A stretch of 64,000 nucleotides of DNA from Deltaproteobacteria bacterium (GTDB taxonomy: Bacteria; Myxococcota_A; UBA796; GCA-2862545), in the NCBI GenBank assembly GCA_006226595.1, contig SBGP01000106.1, positions 219,163 through 283,162 of the forward strand, written 5' to 3'. A model generated the notes under the pieces. It did not search any database and was not told where the DNA came from. It saw only the letters and a list, made by a program, of their open reading frames with translations. A program made the position numbers and the translations under genes. Positions 52,816 to 61,112 of the stretch are shown here, in pieces; position 1 is the stretch's first letter, and each line of letters opens with the position of its first letter.

Positions 52816-53577
52816 CTACGGCGCCCGTCGCTCGGCCCATGCTCGGTTCGCGGGAAGGCCCATGCGCTCGAGGCCGGGGAGGATGACGCCCTCCACGGTC
52901 TCGTAGAACAGCGCCCGCGCGTCGAGGCCGGAGCACAGGCCCCAGGTGTTCGCGCCTTCCGGCCACACGGCGTCCTCGGGCAGGTGCGCGAGCTCGTGGA
53001 CCTCGAGGTGACCGAGGGCCACCGCCAGGTACTCGCCGAGGCGCTGCTTGAGGGCGTCGTCGTCGGGCAGCAGCTCCGCGACGAGCTTCCAGCCGGCGTG
53101 GGCGTGGCCGCACTCGTCGGCCCAGATCTCGGTGAGCAGGTCCTTGAGCGGCCCGTCGGGCATGTCCTCGCGCTCGGCGCCGATCAGCGACACGGCCACC
53201 GTCTCGGAGAGGCAGCTCACGGAGAGCAGGTTGCGGAGCGCACCTTCGAGGGGGTGGGCGTCTGCGTGCAGCGGGAACGGCGGTGGGTCGGCGATCTCGG
53301 CGCGGGCTTGCCCTCCGAGGGACTCGACGACGGCACCGCACAGCACGCCGTGCTTGCGCTCCTCGTCCGCGAAGTCGCGGACGGTGGTGACCGCCTCGTG
53401 GTCCTCGCCGAGGGTGTCGGCGAGCTGGGTCGCGAGCGCCTCGAACACCGAGGCACTGCGGTACTCGTTGCACATGCGGCCGGTCCACGTGCCCAGCGCG
53501 GGTCGCTGGAGTGCGGTGGGCGGGGAGGGGACGGCGATTCGCGCGGCGCGGGCCTGCTCCCGCAGGTCGACGATCAT
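52816..53577 (-). CDS. Ferritin-like protein
   Basis: 253 residues in a helical bundle with ferritin-type iron-ligand pairs: DFADEERKHGVLCG (E-x2-H) and LTEIWADECGHAHAGW (E-x5-H), separated as in rubrerythrin/AurF-like di-iron proteins. The role could be oxygenase-like or iron handling. The ATG overlaps the stop of a Cys-rich lipoprotein gene (ATGA), so the two products are made together. No signal peptide is present. Confidence 0.68.
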   Translation of the reverse strand: MIVDLREQARAARIAVPSPPTALQRPALGTWTGRMCNEYRSASVFEALATQLADTLGEDHEAVTTVRDFADEERKHGVLCGAVVESLGGQARAEIADPPPFPLHADAHPLEGALRNLLSVSCLSETVAVSLIGAEREDMPDGPLKDLLTEIWADECGHAHAGWKLVAELLPDDDALKQRLGEYLAVALGHLEVHELAHLPEDAVWPEGANTWGLCSGLDARALFYETVEGVILPGLERMGLPANRAWAERRAP

Positions 53578-53981
53578 GCCATCGCCGGCGGCGTCGGCGG
53601 GCCCCACGGGGTGCACGCCATGCCCTCGCCCCGCCACTCGAGCAGGTCACAGCACTCGCCGCGGGTCTCCCACTTCTGGAGGGCGCCCGGGTCGTCGAGC
53701 ATGACGCCGGAGTAGTGCTTCTCCATCGTCTCGCAGCAGTCCCGCGCGTCCTCGCCAAGCGGCTTGCGCTCGCCGGCGGCGGCGACCGCGCTCGCGATCT
53801 CGGCCTCGCAGGTCGCGAAGTCGGACGGGCTCTCGCCCGCCTCGGTTGCGGCGGGTTGCTCCGCGGCGGCGGTCTCGGGGCCGGGGGCGGCCGCGGTCTT
53901 GCGGGGACCACAGCCAGCAAGCGAGATCGCGGCGACGGCGGCAGCAGCGCGCAGTGCGCGGCGTCGGGCCTCTGGACTCAT
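53574..53981 (-). CDS. Cys-rich small lipoprotein, partner of ferritin-like protein
   Basis: 135 residues: signal ALRAAAAVAAISLAGC with lipobox, then a Pro/Ala/Glu linker and a compact end with six cysteines (FATCEAEI, ARDCCETMEKHY, RGECCDLLEW, GMACTPWG) that could form disulfides or bind metal. The start at 53981 has GGAGG upstream. Four-base overlap with the ferritin-like gene suggests joint function, perhaps metal-related; this is inference. Confidence 0.6.
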   Translation of the reverse strand: MSPEARRRALRAAAAVAAISLAGCGPRKTAAAPGPETAAAEQPAATEAGESPSDFATCEAEIASAVAAAGERKPLGEDARDCCETMEKHYSGVMLDDPGALQKWETRGECCDLLEWRGEGMACTPWGPPTPPAMA

Positions 53982-54098
53982 ACGCACCTCCACGGAAACT
54001 GTACCGCACCGACCTTGATCGAATCGTGGGGTTCGCTATTCTCGTGTCACGAATTCCCTCCCGCGCGCTCCCTCCCCCTCTCGCCCCCCGCGTGACCC

Positions 54099-54476
54099 AT
54101 GCGCTACCTGGCCCTCCTCGTGTGCGTGGCCTGTGCTCAGGCTGCCGAAGAGCCCGTTCTCATCGCCGATCCCGTGGCGGCCGCCGAGCTGCTTGCCACC
54201 GACCTCGACGAGGCCACGCGCCTCGCCGGCACGGGAGAGCGCCAGCAGGCCGAGGCGGCCTGGGGCCGTGCGCACGATCGCTACGAGGACGAGCTGGAGC
54301 CCTGGCTTCGCGCCCACCGCGGCGACGAGCTGCCCCTGCGGCTCGAGTACGGGCTCGGTCGCATCCACGACGAGATGGGCAAGCGCCGTGGTCGACCCCG
54401 CGACAAGGCGGCGGTGTGGGTCGAGAAGCTCCGAGAAGCGGTGAAGCCTGCGGCCGTCGCCTCGTCCGGGGTATGA
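54099..54476 (+). CDS. Small exported helical protein
   Basis: 125 residues: signal MRYLALLVCVACAQA, which could be read as a lipobox (VCVAC) or as ordinary cleavage after AQA. The mature part is helical and charged (RLAGTGERQQAEAAWGRAHD). It is followed 19 bases later by another exported protein on the same strand. Function unknown. Confidence 0.55.
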   Translation: MRYLALLVCVACAQAAEEPVLIADPVAAAELLATDLDEATRLAGTGERQQAEAAWGRAHDRYEDELEPWLRAHRGDELPLRLEYGLGRIHDEMGKRRGRPRDKAAVWVEKLREAVKPAAVASSGV

Positions 54477-54495
54477 AGGTCTGCGAGGAGAGTGC

Positions 54496-55320
54496 ATGCG
54501 CGCGATGACCTTGGGCCTGTGGCTGGCCCTTGCCCCCACCGTGGCCCTGGCGCAGGACGAGACCCCGGCCGCGGCACAGGACAGTCTCGATGCCCTGCTC
54601 GAGCAGCCGGTGGTGGTCGTTCGCAAGGACGGCGCCGAGATCCCCGGGACCCTGCTCGGCGTGACCGACCAGTCGCTGACGGTGGTGAAGACCGACGGCC
54701 GCATCGTCACCGTCCGCCGCTCCGAGGTCGAGAGCGTGCGTCCCTCGTCGGGCGAGGCTCCGGCGCCCGCGCCCGCTCCGGCTCCGGCTCCGGCCGAGCC
54801 GGTTCCCGTGGCTCCCGCTCCCGCTCCCGCTCCGGTCACCCAGGTGCCGGCGCCGGCCCCCGTCCGCCGTCCGGCGGACGAGCGGCGTCTCGTGGGAGCG
54901 GCCTACACCGGGCAGTACTTCGATCTGTTCGACCCGAACGGCGCGAACAACCCGATCGACGGCGCGTTCTTCGGGGGGCGCGCGTATCGCTACTTCCTGT
55001 TCGTCGATCAGGACGGCCGTCGGCTCTCGCAGGCCAACGCGTGGTCGCTGATGGGCGACCCCGGCGCGTACCGGCGGCTGTCGGGCCAGAACGTGGTCCT
55101 GCCGCTCCAGGTCGGCTCGACGGTGCTCGGCGTCGCCGGCATCCTCACCGCTCTCGGCCGCAACACGCAGGAGTGGAGCCTGCCGCTCATCCTGGGCGGC
55201 ATCGGGCTCGGCGTGACGTCGAGCAGCCTGCGGCCGATCTTCGAGCGCAACCGCGGCAAGGCGGCCCTCGAGAAGGCTCAGGAAGTCTACGGCGAGCGTC
55301 GCGCGGTCGGCGCCGAGTAG
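54496..55320 (+). CDS. Exported protein with LSm-like and Pro-Ala linker
   Basis: 274 residues: signal MRAMTLGLWLALAPTVALAQ, then a 60-residue beta unit (VVVVRKDGAEIPGTLLGVTD, VVKTDGRIVTVRRSEVESV) like an exported LSm/PRC-type barrel. A long (PA)n linker follows (APAPAPAPAPAPAEP). The C-terminal 130 residues contain two hydrophobic segments (VGSTVLGVAGILTALG and LPLILGGIGLGVTSS) that may be membrane-associated. Common architecture in myxobacterial secretomes; function unknown. Confidence 0.6.
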   Translation: MRAMTLGLWLALAPTVALAQDETPAAAQDSLDALLEQPVVVVRKDGAEIPGTLLGVTDQSLTVVKTDGRIVTVRRSEVESVRPSSGEAPAPAPAPAPAPAEPVPVAPAPAPAPVTQVPAPAPVRRPADERRLVGAAYTGQYFDLFDPNGANNPIDGAFFGGRAYRYFLFVDQDGRRLSQANAWSLMGDPGAYRRLSGQNVVLPLQVGSTVLGVAGILTALGRNTQEWSLPLILGGIGLGVTSSSLRPIFERNRGKAALEKAQEVYGERRAVGAE

Positions 55321-55323
55321 CGC

Positions 55324-55635
55324 TCAGTCGTCGTCGCGGTCCTCGTCGACCTCGTCGTCGCGGTCCTCGTCGACCTCGTCGACCTCGTCGTCGGCGTCGT
55401 CGTCCTCGTCGACGTGCCGGTCATCGTCGCCATCGACCGGGTGGTTGTGGTGATGCTTCGCATGGCCGTTGCCCTTGCCCTTGGCGTGGCCCTTGCCCTT
55501 GGCCTTGGTGTGGCCCTTGCCCTTGCCGGGATGCGCGCAGGCCGGGCAGTCCGGGTGAGCGCCTGTGGACGGCGGGTCGGCGACCGCGGCGGACACGAGG
55601 AGCAGGGCGATAGCGAGGAGTAGAGCGCGAGGCAT
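55324..55635 (-). CDS. Exported Lys/Gly/His-rich protein with acidic tail
   Basis: 103 residues: signal MPRALLLAIALLLVSAAVAD, then CPAC, a basic KGKGHxK repeat (GKGKGHTKAKGKGHAKGKGN), a His cluster HHHNH and an Asp/Glu tail of about 35 residues with few other residue types. Strongly segregated charge and a CxxC plus His cluster suggest metal binding or interaction with a polymer. GAGGA lies seven bases before the ATG. No family recognised. Confidence 0.55.
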   Translation of the reverse strand: MPRALLLAIALLLVSAAVADPPSTGAHPDCPACAHPGKGKGHTKAKGKGHAKGKGNGHAKHHHNHPVDGDDDRHVDEDDDADDEVDEVDEDRDDEVDEDRDDD

Positions 55636-55746
55636 GGCCCATCCTCGCCGCGCGGACTGCCGATGCCAAGCCCGTTCGCTGGAAATCTGCGGGGCTCGGG
55701 GACATTTGGCCCTTGACGCCCGGCTCGGATCTGGTGAGCAGGCACC

Positions 55747-56409
55747 ATGTTCTATCAACTGATATTCCTCGGCCGCGCGCGCCGGGTGCAGGCCAACGTC
55801 CAGCGTCTCGCGGATGCCGGCCTCGTCGACCGCGCCCCCACGCTCACCCAGTGCGCCTTCGGCGTGCTGTACATGCTGCACCGCATCGTGCGTCGGCCCG
55901 AGTCTATCGGCATCGCGGATGCGCCGGAGCGCGAGACCTGGCGCGCCAGGCTGCTCGCCAAGCGGCCGATCCGCGCTCCGTTCCTGCTCGCGTCGCGGAC
56001 CATCCGACCCTGGGACCTGACCGGGTTCGCGAGCTCGCCGCGCTTCCTGCGGCGGCACCTGGTGGGCACCTACCACCCCGGCGACAACGCGCTGTACGAC
56101 CTGGCGCTGCTTGCATCCTTCCCGGGTGAGCTGGAGAAGCTGCGCGCTCAGGTGGCCGAGGCGAGCGCCGGTGAGACCCTCCGCGGTCGCTGGCTCCAGG
56201 ATCTGTGCGTGTACGAGGGTTACCACGAGCACCTCGCCGAGCTCGTCGACCGCGCGTTGGCGGGCGATCTCGAGCCACGGGTCGAGGGGCTGCCCACCGA
56301 CGCGACCCTGCGCGGCTACGTCGACTTCCTGCTCGCCCAGCCCGAGGATGCGGGTGCGGTGCTGCGCGCGTGGCGCGACGGTGAGCTGAGCGCGGGCGTC
56401 GCGGCGTGA
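55747..56409 (+). CDS. Hypothetical helical protein coupled to mutH
   Basis: 220 residues, Arg-rich and helical (RARRVQANVQRLADAGLVDR, ARLLAKRPIRAPFLLASRTI), no signal peptide. The stop overlaps the GTG start of the MutH-like gene (GTGA), so the two are co-expressed. I do not recognise it; it might be a carrier or regulator of the endonuclease, or simply a neighbour. Confidence 0.55.
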   Translation: MFYQLIFLGRARRVQANVQRLADAGLVDRAPTLTQCAFGVLYMLHRIVRRPESIGIADAPERETWRARLLAKRPIRAPFLLASRTIRPWDLTGFASSPRFLRRHLVGTYHPGDNALYDLALLASFPGELEKLRAQVAEASAGETLRGRWLQDLCVYEGYHEHLAELVDRALAGDLEPRVEGLPTDATLRGYVDFLLAQPEDAGAVLRAWRDGELSAGVAA

Positions 56410-57068
56410 AGGTACCCGCTCCTCGCGACGAGGCCGAGCTCCTCGCGCGCGCCGAAGCCCTCGCCGGACGCCGTCTCGCGGAGGTCGCGGCCGACCATGT
56501 GTTCGCGGTCCCCGAGCACCTGCGCCGCCACAAGGGGTGGATCGGTCAGCTGGTCGAGGCGGCGCTCGGGGCTACCGCCGGTTCCCGAGCCGAGCCCGAC
56601 TTTCCGCACCTCGGCGTGGAGCTCAAGACCCTGCCCGTCGACGAGACCGGCAAGGTGACCCAGTCGACCTTCGTGTGCAGCGCCCAGCTCGACGGCAGCA
56701 TGGCGCGCACCTGGGAGGAGTGCTGGGTGCGCAAGAAGCTCGCCCGCGTGCTGTGGGTGCCCATCGTCGGCGACGGCCCGCCAGGGGAGCGCCTCATCGG
56801 CACGCCTCTGCTGTGGAGCCCGGATCCGGAAGAGGACGCCGTGCTGCGCGCGGACTGGGAAGAGCACGCCCACCTCATCGGCACGGGCCAGCTGTGGCAG
56901 GTCAACGCCCGCCGCGGACAGGTGCTCCAGGTGCGCCCGAAGGCGGCGAACGCGAGCGACCTGACCTGGACACTCGACGAAGAAGGCGAGGAAGTCCGCG
57001 AGAACCCGCGCGGCTTCTACCTGCGCGCGCGGTTCACGCGCGGGATCCTCGAGCGGCACTTCTTCTGA
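56406..57068 (+). CDS. mutH: DNA mismatch repair endonuclease MutH
   Basis: 220 residues, close to E. coli MutH (229). In MutH the enzyme nicks the unmethylated strand at hemimethylated GATC sites when activated by MutL. Catalytic residues by alignment: Asp65, Glu72, Lys74 in EPDFPHLGVELKT, with Glu51 (GQLVEAALGA) upstream and the basic KKLARVLWVPI later. KGWIGQLVEAALGATAGS and TFVCSAQLDG also match. MutH and Dam-directed repair are mostly gammaproteobacterial, so its presence here suggests transfer or a related Sau3AI-like restriction role. It starts at GTG in the preceding stop. Confidence 0.85.
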   Translation: MKVPAPRDEAELLARAEALAGRRLAEVAADHVFAVPEHLRRHKGWIGQLVEAALGATAGSRAEPDFPHLGVELKTLPVDETGKVTQSTFVCSAQLDGSMARTWEECWVRKKLARVLWVPIVGDGPPGERLIGTPLLWSPDPEEDAVLRADWEEHAHLIGTGQLWQVNARRGQVLQVRPKAANASDLTWTLDEEGEEVRENPRGFYLRARFTRGILERHFF

Positions 57069-57074
57069 GGGCGC

Positions 57075-57682
57075 CTACTTCGCGACCGGCAGCCACAGCT
57101 CGGTCGCGACGAACACCCGCGTCTCGTCCCGCTGCTCGATGCTTCCCGCCGCGAACAGCGTGCCGCTGACGATGGCCTCGCCGAGGGCCTCGGGGTCGAC
57201 CTTGCCGACCGCGGTCGTGTCGACGTCCGAGACCGGCACGCCCTCGCCGCCGACGACCGCCGCGGAGATCGACTCGCACGGCGCGCGGACGCAGCGCACC
57301 CCGTTGTCTCCGAGCTGGTAGACCTCGGACTTCGCACCCTCGCCGACCGGGCCCCAGGCGCGCTCGACCGAGAGCTCGCCCATCGGCCCGCCCTTCAGCG
57401 TGGCCTGGACCAGCGCGCCGTCGGGAAGCTGGGTGCCGGGCATGGCATAGCAGCGCTCGTCCTCGCCCGTCGGACAGGCGGTGGTCGGGCGGTTCACGTC
57501 GAGCAGCCACCACCCGCCACAGGCGGGGGCCGCGCAGCGCCGCGCGTCCCGCTGGACGTGGTACAGGCCGCTCACCGCGGTGTCGACCTGCTCCACGACC
57601 GGCTCGGCCGGGGGCTGCTCGGGCACGGTCTCGGTGGGCTTGGGACCACACGCGACGAGCCCGAGGACCGCAATGGCGCGGC

Positions 57683-57695
<13 letters not shown>
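57075..57695 (-). CDS. DUF6748-type lipoprotein
   Basis: 206 residues: short signal HSVGRAIAVLGLVAC with lipobox, a Pro/Glu linker and the DUF6748 pattern YHVQRDARRCAAPACGGWW...CPTGEDERCYAM, a cysteine-paired domain found in Myxococcota. The best start is TTG at 57695 with GAGGA just upstream; it lies inside the end of the preceding gene, overlapping it by 13 bases. Function unknown; surface-exposed. Confidence 0.7.
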
Positions 57696-58510
<815 letters not shown>

Positions 58511-58583
58511 GAGCATCCTCCAGTGCAGGCACTCTACGCGCGGGCACGGGCGGGTGTCACGTCGGGAAGCGACCTTCGTCGCG

Positions 58584-59807
58584 TCAGATCACCATGGTCT
58601 CGGCCTCGCCGAGCTCTCGGTCGAGGGCGAAGGCCTCGAGGGACACGTCCTCGCCGTCGACGTCGACGGTGTCCACGTCCGCGCCAGCCTCGGCCAGCGC
58701 CTTGGCGACGAGGGCCGTGAACGGGCCGAACATCGCCCCGTGGCCCGAGAACCCGACCAGACGCATCAGGTTCGAGACCTTGGGGTCGTAGCCGAGGAAC
58801 GGGTTGTGGTCGGGCGTGGAGCCGTAGTAGCCGCTGGTCGTCGCGGCGATGCCGTTGAACTCGCCCACCGGAGGCAGGGCCTCGGCCAGCTGCATCCAGC
58901 TCGCGAACGGCTCGGCGTCGATGCCGCCGTCGTGGGCATACAGCGGCTCGATCTCGTCCTGGTCCTCCATGTCGAAGTCGAAGTCCGGCATGGTGTCGTG
59001 CGCGTGGCCCATCATCAGCGTGTCGGCGTTCTCGGGGCGGCAGTACACGCCGGAGGGGCTGATCACGAGCGGCATCTGGGCGAAGAGCTCGTCGCTGATC
59101 GCGTCGGACTTCTGGATGAACCACAGGTAGCGCTTGAGCGGATCCACAGGCAGCTCGGTGGCTTCGAGAATCTCGGCGGTACGACGGGCCCAGGCGTTGG
59201 TGCAGTCGACGAACAGGTCGGCGCCAAAGCGGCCCTTGGCGCTGATCACCTCGGTGAGGCGGCCGTTCTCGTGCGTCGCCCCCGTGACCCACGCGCCCTG
59301 CACGATCTCGGCGCCCCAGTTGCGCGCCCGTCGCGCGGCCTCCTGGTACACGAGGTGCGGCAGCAGGAAGCCGTCGGTGGGACAGAAGGTGCCACCCACG
59401 CACGCCTCGGGCGAGACGTAGGGAAAGCGCTTCACGAGCTCGTCGCGCTCGAGCGCCTCGACCTCGGTGAGGCCCACGGCCTGCTGCATCTGGACCCGTT
59501 CCTTGGCAGCGGCCCAGCGCTCCTCGGTCCCGTGGAGGAAGAGGTAGCCCTTCTGCACGATCACCGGCGTGTGGTCGTCGACCTCCTCCACGAACTGCTC
59601 GTAGAAGCGCACGGCGTAGCGCATGCCCCGCACGGTCTCGGGGGTAGACCACTGCTGACGGATGCCCGCGGCGGTGCGCGACGAGCTGCCGGCACCCACG
59701 TGCGCTCCCTCGAGCAGGGTGACCTTCCACCCGGCCTTGGCGAGCTCCCGGGCCGTGAGTGCCCCGGTGATGCCGCCCCCGATGAGGACTGCGCTTCGAT
59801 CGGCCAT
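58584..59807 (-). CDS. FAD-dependent oxidoreductase (DAO / sarcosine oxidase beta-like)
   Basis: 407 residues. The N-terminus AVLIGGGITGALTARELAKAG binds FAD; later motifs GSSSRTAAGIRQQWS, CPTDGFLLPHLVYQEAARRA, CTNAWARRTAEI and GFSGHGAMFGPFTALVAKAL fit the DAO family, near the sarcosine/dimethylglycine oxidase beta subunits. It would oxidise an N-methyl or amino compound; the exact substrate is unknown. GGAGG precedes the ATG. It diverges from a di-haem cytochrome c gene, which might accept its electrons if the compartments match; the enzyme has no signal peptide. Confidence 0.85.
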   Translation of the reverse strand: MADRSAVLIGGGITGALTARELAKAGWKVTLLEGAHVGAGSSSRTAAGIRQQWSTPETVRGMRYAVRFYEQFVEEVDDHTPVIVQKGYLFLHGTEERWAAAKERVQMQQAVGLTEVEALERDELVKRFPYVSPEACVGGTFCPTDGFLLPHLVYQEAARRARNWGAEIVQGAWVTGATHENGRLTEVISAKGRFGADLFVDCTNAWARRTAEILEATELPVDPLKRYLWFIQKSDAISDELFAQMPLVISPSGVYCRPENADTLMMGHAHDTMPDFDFDMEDQDEIEPLYAHDGGIDAEPFASWMQLAEALPPVGEFNGIAATTSGYYGSTPDHNPFLGYDPKVSNLMRLVGFSGHGAMFGPFTALVAKALAEAGADVDTVDVDGEDVSLEAFALDRELGEAETMVI

Positions 59808-60062
59808 GCGTCCCTCCGCGTCGCCGCGCCCCTATCTCGCTGTCGCCGATGAGGGGCGATTCAACCCGCGAAGCGCGATGTCGTCCGTGTTTGCGAGGGT
59901 TCGAGCGCGTCTCCCTGGCACAGCCGGGTTCGGTTCGCTAGCATCGCCGCGCTGCAGGCGCGGGGGTCCGCGCCTCGTCCTCGGTCGCATCGCGGTCGAC
60001 GGACAGTCAGGGAACGAGTCCGGAGCGATCCGGCGCCGGGTGTCAGGCCCGGGGAGGTTTGT

Positions 60063-61100
60063 ATGAAGAAGGTCCTGATCGGACTCGGTGTGGTGGCGGG
60101 TCTCGGACTCGTCGTCATCGGTGGCGCCTACGCCTGGGGCACGAGCGCGCGGGATGCGAAGCTCGCCAAGCAGTGGGAGGTCCACAGCTACGCGCTGACG
60201 GTGCCCACCCCGCTGTCCGAAGCCGAGGTCGCGTCGCTCCGCGAAGAGAAGCTCGCCGCGCTGGCCGAGACCGATGCGCCCACCACCGACGAGAACGGCG
60301 AGCCCATCGACGTGCTCGCCGACGTCGACCTCGACGCCATCGCGCTCGAGCGGGCCCGCGAGCGCGGCCAGCACCTTGTCGAGTCGCGCTATGTCTGCGT
60401 CGAGTGCCACGGCAAGGACTTCACGGGCGGCGTGATGATCGACGCCCCGCCGATGGGTCAGTGGCACGGCCCGAACCTCACGGGCGGCGAGGGCAGTCCG
60501 ACCAAGGGCTACACCACCGAGGACTGGGACCGCATCGTGCGGCACGGCGTGCGCAAGGATGGCACCGCCGCCGTCATGCCCTCCGAGGACTTCGTCGGCA
60601 TGAGCGACCAGGAGCTCTCCGACATCATCTCGTACATCCAGAGCTTCGAGCCGGTGGACAAGACCGTGGCCCCGCGCACCTTCGGCCCGATCTCGACCAT
60701 GCTCATGGCCACCGGCAAGATGCAGGGCGCCGCCGAGCACTACGCGTCGCGTACCGAGCACCCGGCCATGCCGCCCGAGACTGCGGAGACCCCCGAGTTC
60801 GGCAAGCACATCGCCCAGGTGTGCACCGGCTGTCACCGCGCGGGCCTCAACGGCGGGCCGATCCTCGCCGGCGACCCGGCGTGGCCGCCGGCCTCGAACC
60901 TGACCAAGGGTGGCCAGGGCGCCGACTACGACTTCGCGAAGTTCGATGCCCTCATGCGCACCGGCGTGAAGGCGAACGGCGAGGAGGCTCTGCACCCGAT
61001 GTCGCTCATCCCGCCCTACGGCCAGAAGATGACCGAGACCGAGATGAAGGCGCTGTGGGCGTACATCGAGAGCCTCGGCTCCACGCCCACCGGGACCTGA
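60063..61100 (+). CDS. Di-haem c-type cytochrome, membrane anchored
   Basis: 345 residues: N-terminal helix MKKVLIGLGVVAGLGLVVIG anchors it; two cytochrome-c domains follow with haem sites CVECH (SRYVCVECHGKDF) and CTGCH (AQVCTGCHRAGL) and candidate axial Met in AVMPSEDF and ALHPMSLIPP. Family members carry electrons between dehydrogenases and terminal oxidases in the periplasm. GGGAGG lies seven bases before the ATG. Monocistronic. Confidence 0.88.
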   Translation: MKKVLIGLGVVAGLGLVVIGGAYAWGTSARDAKLAKQWEVHSYALTVPTPLSEAEVASLREEKLAALAETDAPTTDENGEPIDVLADVDLDAIALERARERGQHLVESRYVCVECHGKDFTGGVMIDAPPMGQWHGPNLTGGEGSPTKGYTTEDWDRIVRHGVRKDGTAAVMPSEDFVGMSDQELSDIISYIQSFEPVDKTVAPRTFGPISTMLMATGKMQGAAEHYASRTEHPAMPPETAETPEFGKHIAQVCTGCHRAGLNGGPILAGDPAWPPASNLTKGGQGADYDFAKFDALMRTGVKANGEEALHPMSLIPPYGQKMTETEMKALWAYIESLGSTPTGT

Positions 61101-61112
61101 TCCGCGCGGCGA

